Below are positions 34,520-46,997 of a stretch of 64,000 bases of DNA, piece after piece. Position 1 is the first letter of the stretch, and every line of letters starts with the position of its first letter. Below the pieces are notes generated by a model. The model was not told the origin of the DNA. It worked only from the letters and a program-made list of their open reading frames with translations, and searched no databases. Source of the DNA: Bufo bufo (lineage: Eukaryota > Chordata > Amphibia > Anura > Bufonidae); assembly GCF_905171765.1 (NCBI RefSeq), contig NC_053390.1, positions 508,389,444 to 508,453,443 of the forward strand, read 5' to 3'. A program made the position numbers and the translations under genes.

Positions 34520-36202
34520 CAGGGTGGATTTTATTTAAATCAAAATGATTTAAATCACGATTTAAATCACTAGTCAGTAAGGCTTGATTTAAATAAAAAA
34601 AAAAATTCTACATAAAGACTAATTCTTGCTGGTATAACTTAAAATATACAAGTAGATGAAGATTTAAACAACTTTTCATATTAGTTTGATTCTGCATTCA
34701 TAGGTTTGTAGAAGTTAGGATTAAGGTATTTTTCTCATCTCTGTTCATGTTATAACATTTTTGCTGTGAAGAAGAGGCATGTGATCTCTGCGGAGTCAAA
34801 TTCAGTTTTGAGAACTGCAAAAGTAAACCAAGCATCTGTGATAATATCTTGTAGGCAGAGAAACTGCCCAATAATCTTACAAAAACCTCTGGAAGAGCAT
34901 GACATTGTGAATGGATTAATGGAATTTATTTACCAAAAAAATTACACATATAGAAACATAGAATGTGTCGGCAGATAAGAACCATTTGGCCCATCTAGTC
35001 TGCCCAATATACTGAATACTATGAATAGCCCCTGGCCCTATCTTATATGAAGGATGGCCTTATGCCTATCCCATGCATGCTTAAACTCCTTCACTGTATT
35101 TGCAGCTACCACTTCTGCAGGAAGGCTATTCCATGCATCCACTACTCTCTCAGTAAAGTAATACTTCCTGATATTAATTTTAAACCTTTGCCCCTCTAAT
35201 TTAAAACTATGTCCTCTTGTAGCAGTTTTTCTTCTTTTAAATATTCTCTCCTCTTACCTTGTTGATTCCCTTTATGTATTTAAAAGTTTCTATCATATCC
35301 CCTCTGTCTCGTCTTTCTTCCAAGCTATACATGTTAAGGTCTTTTAATCTTTCCTGGTAAGTTTTATCCTGCAATCCATATACTAGTTTAGTAGCTCTTC
35401 TCTGAACTCTCTCCAAAGTATCAATATCCTTCTGGAGATATGGTCTCCAGTACTGAGCACAATACTCCAAATGAGGTCTCACTAGTGCTCTGTACAGCGG
35501 CATGAGCACCTCCCTCTTTCTACTGGTAATTCCTCTCCCTATACACCCAAGCATTCTGCTAGCATTTCCTGCTGCTCTATGACATTGTCTGCCTACCTTT
35601 AAGTCTTCTGAAATAATGACCCCTAAATCCCTTTCCTCAGATACTGAGGTTAGAACTATATCACTGATTTTATATTCTGCTCTTGGGTTTTTACGCCCCA
35701 GGTGCATTACCTTGCACTTATCAACATTAAATTTTAGTTGCCAGATTTTTGACCATTCCTCTGGTTTTCCTAAATCCTTTTCCATTTGGTGTATCCCTCC
35801 AGGAACATCAACCCTGTTACAAATCTTTGTGTCATCAGCAAAAAGACACACCTTACCATCGAGGCCTTCTGCAATTTCGCTGATAAAGATATTAAACAAT
35901 ATGGGTCCCAGAACAGATCCCTGAGGTGCCCCACTGGTAACAAGACCATGGTCTGAATATACTCCATTGACTACAACTTTCTGTTGTCTGTCCCCAGCCA
36001 CTGCCTAATCCATTCAACAATATGGGAGTCTACGTACAGCCTTATTCTACATAATTAAAAAAACGAATCTTTATTTCATGATGGAATAATCTTTGGATGG
36101 TAATATATTTTCCTCAAAAAGGATTTTATATAAAAAAAAAATCTGATTTAAATCAAAAAAAATTCTGATTTTTTTTTAAATCATTGATTTTTATCCACCC
36201 TG
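34520..36202. mobile_element. hAT-type element with TTTAAATC-rich ends
   Basis: Ends CAGGGTGGATTTTATTTAAA and AAATCATTGATTTTTATCCACCCTG are inverted, flanked by 8-bp duplications ATCCTGAC (34512-34519) and ATACTGAC (36203-36210) with one mismatch. Contains a truncated LINE; no hAT transposase seen. Confidence 0.85.
34945..36040 (-). pseudogene. 5'-truncated CR1/Rex1-like LINE with partial reverse transcriptase
   Basis: On the minus strand a 254-codon frame (35237-36001) encodes the middle and end of a non-LTR reverse transcriptase. It has the GAPQGSVLGPILFNIFI motif, the catalytic LFADDTK box, and the C-terminal RRDRGDMIETFKYI segment. The 5' part (endonuclease and RT fingers) is missing, with stops just upstream of 36001. 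The frame stops around 35237, then ~290 bp of 3' tail ends in TTCTATGTTTCTATATG, the end type seen in CR1/Rex1-like families. It lies inside the hAT element at 34520-36202. The element cannot move by itself. Clade assignment is from motif memory, not a search. Confidence 0.85.
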
Positions 36203-36591
36203 ATACTGACCCATTCTTTTTAATGGGTCTGTGTACATGAGCGGTTTTTTTCCACGCATCAGTTCTGCATGTTCTATATTCTGCGTTTTTCCCGCAGCCC
36301 TGGCCCCATAGAAGTGAATGGGGCTTCAGTGAAAAACGCATTGCATCCGGAAACAAGTGTGGATGCAATGCATTTTTCACTGATGGTTGCTAGGAGATGT
36401 TGTTTGTAAACCTTCAGTTTTTTTATCAAGCGCGTGAAAAAAGCATCAAAACGCTTTGCACTCGCGCGGAAAAAACTGAACGCAATCGTAGACAAAACTG
36501 ACTTAACTTGCTTGCAAAATGGTGCGAGTTTTCCTGAACGCACCCACATACGGATCTAATCCGCCACGCTCGTGTGAAAGAGGCCTTAGTA

Positions 36592-37090
36592 CAGGGGTGA
36601 CACAAAGAGCCAAAAAAATAAAATAAAATAAAAAAAAAGTATGACTACCAGGAGCCACAAGCTATACATTTACACACGAGTCACCGTATTTTTCGTCCTA
36701 CAAGATGCACCCAAATTTTAACAAGAAAAATAAGAGAAATTATTTTTTCCCGTCTGATAAAAAATATTTTTTTCTAATTTTTCATTAGCAGAGAAAAAAA
36801 TAAAAAATAATTGATTTTATTAGACCTCAGATCAGACTCCTAAATCAGATCCCCAATCCTCATCTGACCTAAAATAAGATCCCAAAACCTCATCAGACCT
36901 CCAAATCAGACCCCCAATGCTCGGATCAGACAACATAAATCAGACTCCCTGTGTCAGACCCTCAGTGCTCAGATCTCCCCCTCATGCTCAGATCAGACCC
37001 CTCATTGCTCAGATCAGGACCATCCACCCCCCATGCTCAGTTCTATAATTAAAAAAAAAAAAATCAAGAGCCAACGGTTGGCCACCCCTG
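36592..37090. mobile_element. hAT-type element with perfect 8-bp duplication
   Basis: CAGGGGTG at the left edge and CACCCCTG at the right edge; CCTTAGTA is duplicated at 36584-36591 and 37091-37098. The interior is a degenerate run of CAGATCAGACC-type repeats (36825-37020). It inserted at the very right end of the split MITE. Confidence 0.88.
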
Positions 37091-37479
37091 CCTTAGTATG
37101 TAAAAACAAAATGCTGCACATTGGTGAATATGGAGCAAAGTTATAGGGGTTTTCCCATGATAAATGGAAAAAAAAGTACATGACAAAAAAAAAAGCTAGA
37201 ACCAGGCCCATTCATTACTCGTGCAGCTCAGGGAGTGAGGGGGGCTGCCTGTAACTGTCACAGCTTCTAGCAGAAGACACGGCTGGTGGCTGCTGTTGAA
37301 GGATGGAACTGAGCATGTGTGTCCAGTGAGGTGGACAGAAATGAAGTACAAAACAAACAGCAGGTGGCGATATACAGATACAGTTTATTGAATAACTCAC
37401 TGGCTGTACTAAGTGTTTAATTACATGTAATTACAAAAGTATTCAGATCCATTAACGCCAGTGTGAAACAGGCCTAATA

Positions 37480-39055
37480 CACTGCTCAAAAAAATAAAGG
37501 GAACACAAAAATAACACATCCTAGATCTGAGTTAATTAAATATTCTTTTAAAATACTTTGTTCTTTACATAGTTGAATGTGCTGACAACAAAATCACACA
37601 AAAATAAAAAAATGGAAAGCAAATTTTTCAACCCATGGAGGTCTGGATTTGGAGTCACACTCAAAATTAAAGTGGAAATACACACTACAGGCTGATCCAA
37701 CTTTGATGTAATGTCCTTAAAACAAGTCAAAATGAGGCTCAGTAGTGTGTGTGGCCTCCACGTGCCTGTATGACCTCCCTACAACGCCTGTGCATGCTCC
37801 TGATGAGGTGGCGGACGGTCTCCTGAGGGATCTCCTCCCAGACCTGGACTAAAGCATCCTGGACAGTCTGTGGTGCAACGTGACGTTGGTGGATAGAGCG
37901 AGACATGATGTCCCAGATGTGCTCAATTGGATTCAGGTCTGGGGAGCGGTCGGGCCAGTCCATAGCATCAATGCCTTCATCTTGCAGGAACTGCTGACAC
38001 ACTCCAGCAACATGAGGTCTAGCATTGTCTTGCATTAGGAGGAACCCAGGGCGAACCGCACCAGCATATGGTCTCACAAGGGGTCTGAGGATTTCATCTC
38101 GGTACCTAATGGCAGTCAGGCTACCTCTGGCGAGCACATGGAGGGCTGTGCTGCCCTCCAAAGAAATGCCACCCCACACCATTACTGACCCAATGCCAAA
38201 CCGGTCATGCTGGAGGATGTTGCAGGCAGCAGAATGTTCTCCACGGCGTCTCCAGACTCTGTCACGTCTGTCACATGTGCTCAGTGTGAACCTGCTTTCA
38301 TCTGTGAAGAGCACAGGGCGCCAGTGGCGAATTTGCCAATCTTGGTGTTCTCTGGCAAATGCCAAAGGTCCTGCACGGTGTTGGGCTGTAAGCACAACCC
38401 CCACCTGTGGACGTCGGGCCCTCATATCACCCTCATGGAGTCTGTTTATGACCGTTTGAGCAGACACATGCACATTTGTGGCCTGCTGGAGGTCATTTTG
38501 CAGGGCTCTAGCAGTGCTCCCCCTGTTCCTCCTTGCACAAAGGCGGAGGTAGCGGTCCTGCTGCTGGGTTGTTGCCCTCCTACGGCCTCCTCCACGTCTC
38601 CTGATGTACTGGCCTGTCTCCTGGTAGCTCCTCCATGCTCTGGACACTACGCTGACAGACACAGCAAACCTTGTTGCCACAGCTCGCATTGATGTGCCAT
38701 CCTGGATAAGCTGCACTACCTGAGCCACTTGTGTGGGTTGTAGACTCCGTCTCATGCTACCACTAGAGTGAAAGCACCGCCAGCATTCAAAAGTGACCAA
38801 AACAACATCAGCCAGGAAGCATAGGAACTGAGAAGTGGTCTGTGGTTACCACCTGCAGAACCACTCCTTTATTGGGGGTGTCTTGCTAATTGCCTATAAT
38901 TTCCACCTGTTGTCTATCCCATTTTCACAACAGCATGTGAAATTGATTGTCACTCAGTGTTGCTTCCTAAGTGGACAGTTTGATTTCACAGAAGTGTGAT
39001 TGACTTGGAGTTACAGTGTGTTGTTTAAGTGTTCCCTTTATTTTATTGAGCAGTG
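37480..39055 (-). mobile_element. Tc1-like transposon, apparently complete
   Basis: TA at both flanks (37478-37479 and 39056-39057). Termini CACTGCTCAAAAAAATAAAG and its inverted copy CTTTATTTTATTGAGCAGTG differ by one base. Total 1576 bp with an unbroken transposase frame, so this looks like the youngest element in the window. These termini belong to a Tc1 group I recall from fish, lamprey and frogs. Confidence 0.93.
37739..38755 (-). CDS. Tc1-like transposase, DD34E, uninterrupted
   Basis: Cuts and pastes its own element at TA sites. Start chosen at MRRSLQPTQ, the normal family N-terminus; an in-frame Met lies 15 codons upstream and cannot be excluded. The 338 residues contain paired helix-turn-helix DNA-binding domains (about 1-110) with a [12 protein letters not shown] linker. 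The catalytic domain has the first aspartate in FTDESRF, the second in LMQDNARPH, and the glutamate in [12 protein letters not shown], 34 residues after the second aspartate. The end is ARGGHTHY then stop. No frameshift or stop is visible and the length is typical of Tc1 transposases, so catalytic competence is plausible but unproven. Confidence 0.93.
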   Translation of the reverse strand: MRRSLQPTQVAQVVQLIQDGTSMRAVATRFAVSVSVVSRAWRSYQETGQYIRRRGGGRRRATTQQQDRYLRLCARRNRGSTARALQNDLQQATNVHVSAQTVINRLHEGDMRARRPQVGVVLTAQHRAGPLAFAREHQDWQIRHWRPVLFTDESRFTLSTCDRRDRVWRRRGEHSAACNILQHDRFGIGSVMVWGGISLEGSTALHVLARGSLTAIRYRDEILRPLVRPYAGAVRPGFLLMQDNARPHVAGVCQQFLQDEGIDAMDWPDRSPDLNPIEHIWDIMSRSIHQRHVAPQTVQDALVQVWEEIPQETVRHLIRSMHRRCREVIQARGGHTHY

Positions 39056-39757
39056 TACTTTCACTGTTATGAGCCACAAGTAGTGGCAGTTGTCTTTGGC
39101 GGTAAAATGTCCTAAACAGGCTACGCCTAAACTAGAGCATGGGGCATTTTGGAAAAAAAACATAGAAAAAAAAAAACGACTAGGATCAAAAAGGCAAAGC
39201 TAAATGCGCAAAAATTCTGTGCCAAAAAAACCTAGCATACATGCTTTAAGCAATTTCTGTGCCTCACTTTTCGAGGGGTGTGGCTTACCTTCCACCAAAA
39301 TAAGACAGGATTAAAACTGTAAAACCTGTGTGTGAATCTACCCTAAAGCCTCCACAAGGAGGGTCAGTGCAGAAATGCTGATTTCAATGAAAAACCAATG
39401 TGGCCAAAAGAAAAAATATTTGTACGTTATACAATCCTTCCAACTTCATGTCAAACATGTTGGGGCACTTTCTGACTGATGGGCAATATATCTTTCGGCT
39501 ATCATCACACTACCGGGGTGGGGGGCTGACTGTTAAGTCAATCTTCTATTCAATTTCATGAGGTGGAGCGCTCATCTGTCACAATTACCATAACACATGA
39601 AACGAGTAAAGAAACAGACTGCATGGCAAGGCAAAGACAGTCTCACAAGGCCTCGCTCACACCAGTAAATCACAGACGTGTGCTGCCCGTTCTCCACAGA
39701 CAGTACACGTACCACAAACACCGTGGGCCAGTGTAAAAATCATGGGAGCGTGCGCTA

Positions 39758-41347
<1,590 letters not shown>

Positions 41348-41525
41348 TACTTTGGTCCGTGATGTGTCCCAAACACACCCATTGAAGTCTATAGGTCCTT
41401 CAAAAACCACTGACACAACACGGATGGCGTGTAGCACTGCTGCATCAATTTTATTTTTTACAATAAGCCACACCTCCAAGATCACCTAATCCCCTTTCTG
41501 GCGACCATGCAGTAATAGTGTCCCC

Positions 41526-42140
41526 TTAAAGGGGTTGTCCAAGTTATATTTATTGATGATCTAGGATCCTCAGGATAGGTCATCAATATCAGATCGGCTG
41601 GGGTCCAACACCCAGCACCCCTGCCGATCAGCTGTTTAAAGAGAAGGCGCGCGCCATGCTAGCGCTGCCTCCTCTTCACTGTTTACCTTCTAGCCGTTGC
41701 ATCTGCAGCGGTGAGCAGGTGTAATTACACCCAAGCCATCCCATTCATTTCTATGGGACAGCTCGTTCCTATACACTTGTATGCAGCCTCCATTACCACA
41801 GTCTGTCCTATCCGTCCTCTCTGTACTTCATGTCTCCTCATGACCTAAATTCCCCAGAGATTCGGCTAAAGATCTTATCATCTGTATTCAGGATCATAAT
41901 CCCTGACAAATAGGAGAATGAGGCAGCTCTTTACCTCAGTGTTGTAAAGTAATTTGTCCTCCTGTGTGATCAGGACAGGTTTTGTGTGAGCTAATGGGAC
42001 AGCGGCCATTTTGTTCCCCTGATGACTGCTCCCCAGACAAAACGAGCCACTATAAATAATGAAAGGTATTTGAGAATATATTTATAATAAAGTAATATTT
42101 AAGTATTTTCATTTTCTTAATTCCTGGAGAACCCCCTTAA
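41526..42140. mobile_element. TTAA-flanked non-autonomous element
   Basis: TTAA at 41526-41529 and 42137-42140; termini TTAAAGGGGTTGTCCAAG and GGAGAACCCCCTTAA are inverted. The interior GGTCATCAATATCAGATCGG block is also found, inverted, at 21480-21545. Confidence 0.85.
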
Positions 42141-42498
42141 GTGCCCCACACACAAAATGATGCCCCCCTTAAAGGGGTTGTCTCATGGACAATGGGGGCA
42201 TATCGCTAGGATATGCCCCCATTGTCTTATAGGTGCGGATCCCATCGCTGGGACCCGCACCTATATTGAGAACGGAGCCCCGCAAGGTGGTAGTTGGAGG
42301 ACTCCGGTCCAGCCACCACCAAGCCGGCTCCCTATAGAAGTGAATGAGAGCGTACCGCGCATGCGCGGCCACCGCTCGCATTCATTTCTATGGTGCCAGC
42401 GCTCGGCTATTTTTGCCAGCCCCATAGAAAATGAATGGAGGGTGGCTGTGCATGTGCGGTGCGCTCTCCTTCACTTGCAGGGATCTGTTCAAGATATA

Positions 42499-43549
42499 CA
42501 CTCCCCTAAAGAATTATTAGGAACACCTGTTCTATTTCTCATTAATGCAATTATCTAGTCAACCAATCACATGGCAGTTGCTTCAATGCATTTAGGGGTG
42601 TGGTCCTGGTCAAGACAATCTCCTGAACTCCAAACTGAATGTCAGAATGGGAAAGAAAGGTGATTTAAGCAATTTTGAGTGTGGCATGGTTGTTGGTGCC
42701 AGACGGGCCGGTCTGAGTATTTCACAATCTGCTCAGTTACTGGGATTTTCACGCACAACCATTTCTAGGGTTTACAAAGAATGGTGTGAAAAGGGAAAAA
42801 ACATCCAGTATGCGGCAGTCCTGTGGGCAAAAATGCCTTGTGGATGCTAGAGGTCAGAGGAGAATGGGCCGACTGATTCAAGCTGATAGAAGAGCAACGT
42901 TGACTGAAATAACCACTCGTTACAACCGAGGTATGCAGCAAAGCATTTGTGAAGCCACAACACGCACAACCTTGAGGCGGATGGGCTACAACAGCAGAAG
43001 ACCCCACCGGGTACCACTCATCTCCACTACAAATAGGAAAAAGAGGCTACAATTTGCACGAGCTCACCAAAATTGGACTGTTGAAGACTGGAAAAATGTT
43101 GCCTGGTCTGATGAGTCTCGATTTCTGTTGAGACATTCAAATGGTAGAGTCTGAATTTGGCGTAAACAGAATGAGAACATGTATCCATCCTCTGATGGCT
43201 ACTTCCAGCAGGATAATGCACCATGTCACAAAGCTCGAATCATTTCAAATTGGTTTCTTGAACATGACAATGAGTTCACTGTACTTAAATGGCCCCCACA
43301 GTCACCAGATCTCAACCCAATAGAGCATCTTTGGGATGTGGTGGAACGGGAGCTTCGTGCCCTGGGTGTGCATCCCTCAAATCTCCATCAACTGCAAGAT
43401 GCTATCCTATCAATATGGGCCAACATTTCTAAAGAATGCTATCAGCACCTTGTTGAATCAATGCCACGTAGAATTAAGGCAGTTCTGAAGGCAAAAGGGG
43501 GTCCAACACCGTATTAGTATGGTGTTCCTAATAATTCTTTAGGTGTGTG
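42499..43549 (+). mobile_element. Tc1/mariner element with DD36E transposase remnant
   Basis: TA at 42497-42498 and 43550-43551. Termini CACTCCCCTAAAGAATTATT and the inverted AATAATTCTTTAGGTGTGTG. About 1.05 kb, shorter than a complete element because of an internal deletion. Confidence 0.9.
42647..43517 (+). pseudogene. Tc1/mariner transposase (DD36E spacing), broken
   Basis: Start MGKKGDLSNFECGMVVGARR, with an N-terminal helix-turn-helix (SISQSAQLLGFSRTTISR). An extra A in the GGGAAAAAAC run near 42797 shifts the frame; the correct frame resumes with SSMRQSCGQKCLVDARGQRR. WSDESRF (first aspartate) follows, then a stop at 43152 after SNGRV. The segment that should join IWR to YPSSDGYF is deleted near 43160-43180. 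The tail has FQQDNAPCH (second aspartate) and [11 protein letters not shown] (glutamate); I count 36 residues between them, the spacing of the DD36E (Incomer-type) group. It ends AKGGPTPY. Not functional. Confidence 0.92.
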
Positions 43550-44899
43550 TAGGTGTGGGTACCAGCGGTGGGACCCGCACCTATAAGACAATGGGGGCAT
43601 ATCCTAGTGATATGCCCCCATTGTCCATGATGAGACAACCCCTTTAAATGGCCTCCCTGGGTGGCCCCTACACACAGTGATGCCCCCCTCATAGTTATGA
43701 CCCCTTAGATGCCCCTCCCAGAGTTGTGCCTACAGTTTGAATACTGACCTACCCCACATGCTCCCATGATGAGCAGGGCTTAGTGCAGAAGGCGTGATGA
43801 CACCACTACATCGCGCCATCTTGCGCTGAACTACGGACAGCAGGGGAATGGCGGAGCATGGAGCAGACAGCTGTCTACTTCACCATTGTATTTAACTGTA
43901 TCTGCAGCCTGAGGACACAAATACAGTTAAAATTGGGACACGCAGGGTCCATACAGCTGGAAACCATGGTCCGCCAGTTGAGTACCCTATTGTATGGGGA
44001 TGAATAATCGCTACTGTGATCATTCATCCACCTATATGGAATCACAACCCAAATTATGGTTATGCGCATAGCAAGAAAGTTGGTACCTTTAAAAAGTGCA
44101 AGTCCTCAGGAATGTGCGTTTATGTTTGGGCCTGATAGTTGTGCAGATCCGACACGTATTCACACGCTTCATGTTTATGGCAAAAATAAATAAATAAAAG
44201 CACACTATGGCGCCATTACATGGGTTTAGTCCAGGCTGTAATAGAAACCCAGCCTGACCTAATAGCAGTCTACAGACCTGTCTCCGGGGCACAGCTACCA
44301 TTTACAAACGTATGCCAGGAAGCCAAGTGTGAACAGAGCTGAAGAGTTTTACTGTAAATAGTAACAGCACGGTTGATACGGGACAATAATGCTGCTTACA
44401 TAGCTGGACAGACGGGCGAGACGTGTAATACTGTCCATCCTAGTATCCAACTACTGAATCACCCATCAGCGTCTAGACAGAAGAAGCTGGAACACTACTT
44501 ATGGAACCCACCTCTGAATAGTCACCCTTTCCAGGAAGCCATATAATCCCAAACTGCGCTAAACTGTATAGAACGTACTAACCTTTCTGAAGGTAGGCTG
44601 CATAACCGGGGGACGAAAGCGATACTCGTGGCGGCTCCAGCACGTGGGTGCCTATAGTTACATCAGCCAGGCACATAGGTTGTTTCCTTCTCAAATTCAT
44701 AAGAAAAACATGCCGCCATTTGCCAGGGTTTTTTTTTTTAACTAAACACTAACTATACTTCATTTGCATAAGAAAACATGTCCCAGGCTGATCAGGTCCA
44801 GCAGGATACAAGAGGGAAGCCAGTGCGCTAAGCAGTCACACCGCAATGAGTGAGTGGGGGACCTGGAAAACATTTAGCTAAATACTGTGCTGATTATGG

Positions 44900-45770
44900 A
44901 ACACCCCTTTAAGAACTCCAGTACATGTTGCAGACGGGACCTCGCTTCCGCTGCACTAAAGTAAACTTTCCCCCTGGTCGCGGAGAAGGCCTCACTAATG
45001 GCACGTCCACAGAGGAAGTGGCACAATGTGCCCGCTCCGGCAGCGCACAGACTCGGGCTGCCAGCGGGGGAGGGGGCGTCATTATGGCATCCTCCTCACA
45101 CCTCCAGCACAAGAGGAGGAGGAAGCAGGCGACGTCCCCGGGGCAGAAATCAGCACCACGGCAGGGGCGGGAGACCCTCACACTGGCCAGCACCGTGCAC
45201 ACGGTACACACATGGCAGCCCACCTATTAGCCCCCACCAGGGTCACACCCAATGTCAGCTCTTTCCAATGGGAAGACTAATGCCAGGAGAAGTCAGGGGC
45301 CGAGATCAGCCCTGGACAGCGCCTTTCCCGGCGAGCACGCTCACAAGCAGCGAGGCCAGCAGCGGACAGCGACCATGGCAGCAGGCAGGACCCTCACACC
45401 TACGTCCTGCTCCTACACCCAGCTGGGAAGGGGGGTGCAAAACAAGGGGCTCCGCCAAACTTGGCCTAGACTCCATGGCCGCGCACATACGTTGGAAGTT
45501 TCCTGCACTTGTTGAACATCGCCCGCACCTACCTGCCTTTCTCATAGGAGCACTTACCTCGCACTCAGGAGAGCGTCCAGCGGAGAACGGACAGGGCCTA
45601 CAGCTCGAGGCTTCTAGTACGGGACTCCACTCTCACATTCCTACACACGCCGCACTAAACTCCCTGCACTCCCCCTCCCATCCCTGCAACGACGGCAGGG
45701 GGCGCGCGCACGCCCTCAGCTCTCCTCTGCGTGCGCGTGCCCAGCGCGGCGGCGACACCTGAGGTAAAAG
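44900..45770 (-). promoter_or_regulatory. REST: CpG-rich block, candidate REST promoter and noncoding exon 1
   Basis: The strongest sustained GC- and CpG-rich stretch upstream of REST (for example GGCGCGCGCACGCCC and GCGCGGCGGCGACACC near 45700), in contrast with the AT-rich surroundings. On the minus strand it holds a near-consensus donor GTGCGAG/GTAAGTG (exon end 45558) and, 25 bp further, GGCAG/GTAGGTG (exon end 45533). REST coding starts after an acceptor at 20907, so an upstream noncoding exon is required. The link is inferred from position. The island could also serve a divergent plus-strand gene (CTGAG/GTAAAAG near 45762). Confidence 0.5.
45314..45371 (+). promoter_or_regulatory. Two RE1-like right half-sites
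   Basis: GGACAGCGCC at 45314-45323 is an exact copy of the right half of the REST-binding RE1 element, preceded by ATCAGCCCT. GGACAGCG at 45364-45371 is preceded by CCAGCAGC. In both cases a CAG stands seven bases before the GGACAG, two less than in the canonical RE1, so neither is a full consensus site. They lie in the candidate REST promoter. Function is speculative. Confidence 0.3.
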
Positions 45771-46537
45771 CGAGAGCTGCTGGGGAATTATTAGGGGCTT
45801 CTAGTTACAACCTACACAGCCGGTTTTTAGGTGTATAAAAATGTGTCCATTTCAGATACTATCCAAAGATGGGGGGATGTACATATATGCGGTTTCTGGA
45901 TTCCCGTGTGGAAAAACCGCAGCGTAGTACAGTACCAGCAAAGTGGATGAGGTTACACAAATCTCATGAACACTGCAGATTTTTTTCAGTGCCGATAGTC
46001 AATTATGTTTGCGGTTTTAGCTCTGGATTTACCCTTTTCAATGGAAGGGTGAGATCTGCGACAAAACCACATCAAATCCGCACCAAAATCCACTGTTAGA
46101 AATTGCGGATTTTGGTGCAGATATACTGCAGAAACACATAAAACAACACGGAAATTTGTGTGGATTTTATGTGCGTTCACCTGCACAAGAGGTGGACACT
46201 TAGCCAAAAAGTTAGCTTCTCGTTTCAGTTATACCCCTTCGATTGTGACTAAATTCCATGCACCATCAGGACCTTCTGACGTCCGAGGGTCACATGACTT
46301 CTGAGCGGTATATGTATGGGTACGTCCGTCATGAGGTGCATGGTGAGTTTGGGGTTGAGGCTTCCAGTATCGCATGACGTCAGAAGCTCCTTGTGGCACG
46401 TGTTTCTTTCCTTTGGGTTCACCTAGCCTCCCTGTATCCCATGTGGGGAGGACAAACTGTTTCAGTCACCCTCATCAATCCCCAATGTAGGACAGGGCAG
46501 CCTGGCTCCCCTTTCACCCACAAGCCTTGGGGTCACC
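45771..46537. other. Upstream flank of the CpG block, nothing coding
   Basis: Includes mirrored GCGGATTTTGGTGC / GCACCAAAATCC blocks (46075-46120) suggesting an old MITE, and a CACATGACTTCTGA / CATGACGTCAGAAG pair near 46290-46385. No gene identified. Confidence 0.35.
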
Positions 46538-46766
46538 CAGGCTCGGACTGGCCCACAGGGGTACAGGGGAATCCCCCGGTGGGCCCCTAGTCTCCCACCC
46601 CCTGCACAAGTGGCACATAACACAGTAGACTTACTGCACTCCATACATATATTCAATGTACAGCACCTCAACCAGCCTATGTTCATATTAAAAAAAACTT
46701 GTTAAATTATTTATTATATTCAAATGTATCCGTACGGTGGGCCCTAGGTACCCCAGTCCGACACTG
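46538..46766. mobile_element. Small hAT-type MITE with perfect 8-bp duplication
   Basis: Ends CAGGCTCGGACTGGCCCAC and CCCCAGTCCGACACTG are inverted; GGGTCACC is duplicated at 46530-46537 and 46767-46774. GGTGGGCCC occurs near both ends. Confidence 0.88.
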
Positions 46767-46997
46767 GGGTCACCCTTATCATAACTGCCCCCTCCAGCCT
46801 ATCCTACTACCACTTTGTGTTCTTCAGCTGAAGGGGTGACCCTGCTGGTACTCTGGGGGAAGAGAAAGAAGGTGGGGTGAATATATTAGGATTTGGATAT
46901 TCTCCTCCCTCTCTTTCCTCTTCCTGTTGCTCCAGGAACGTCCCTGGGGTCTCTTACAGCAGTCACGGATGGCGTTTGCAGTGTGGATGTTGTTTTC

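Larger units (their letters stand above)
34440..36587. mobile_element. MITE split in two by a hAT insertion
   Basis: Left piece 34440-34519 begins AGGCCCCTTTCACACGAGCG; right piece 36203-36587 ends CGCTCGTGTGAAAGAGGCCT, its inverted copy. Removing the insertion and one copy of its target duplication rejoins a sensible sequence, GAATCCTGAC running into CCATTC. Confidence 0.85.
42169..43647. mobile_element. TTAA-flanked element interrupted by a Tc1
   Basis: TTAA at 42169-42172 and 43644-43647. The first ~90 bp (AAAGGGGTTGTCTCATGGAC through GGGACCCGCACCTATA) are mirrored at 43552-43643. The Tc1 at 42499-43549 splits it, so this element is older than that insertion. Confidence 0.9.

Noticed and set aside
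45314..45334. Calling a full canonical RE1 site in the CpG block
   Set aside because: Only the right half matches; the left half is two bases too close and lacks GCACC, so it is reported as a half-site only.
44998..45762. 254-codon plus-strand frame in the GC-rich block
   Set aside because: Low-complexity Arg/Pro/Ser/His composition typical of CpG-island DNA, several overlapping frames of similar length, and no recognisable domain.
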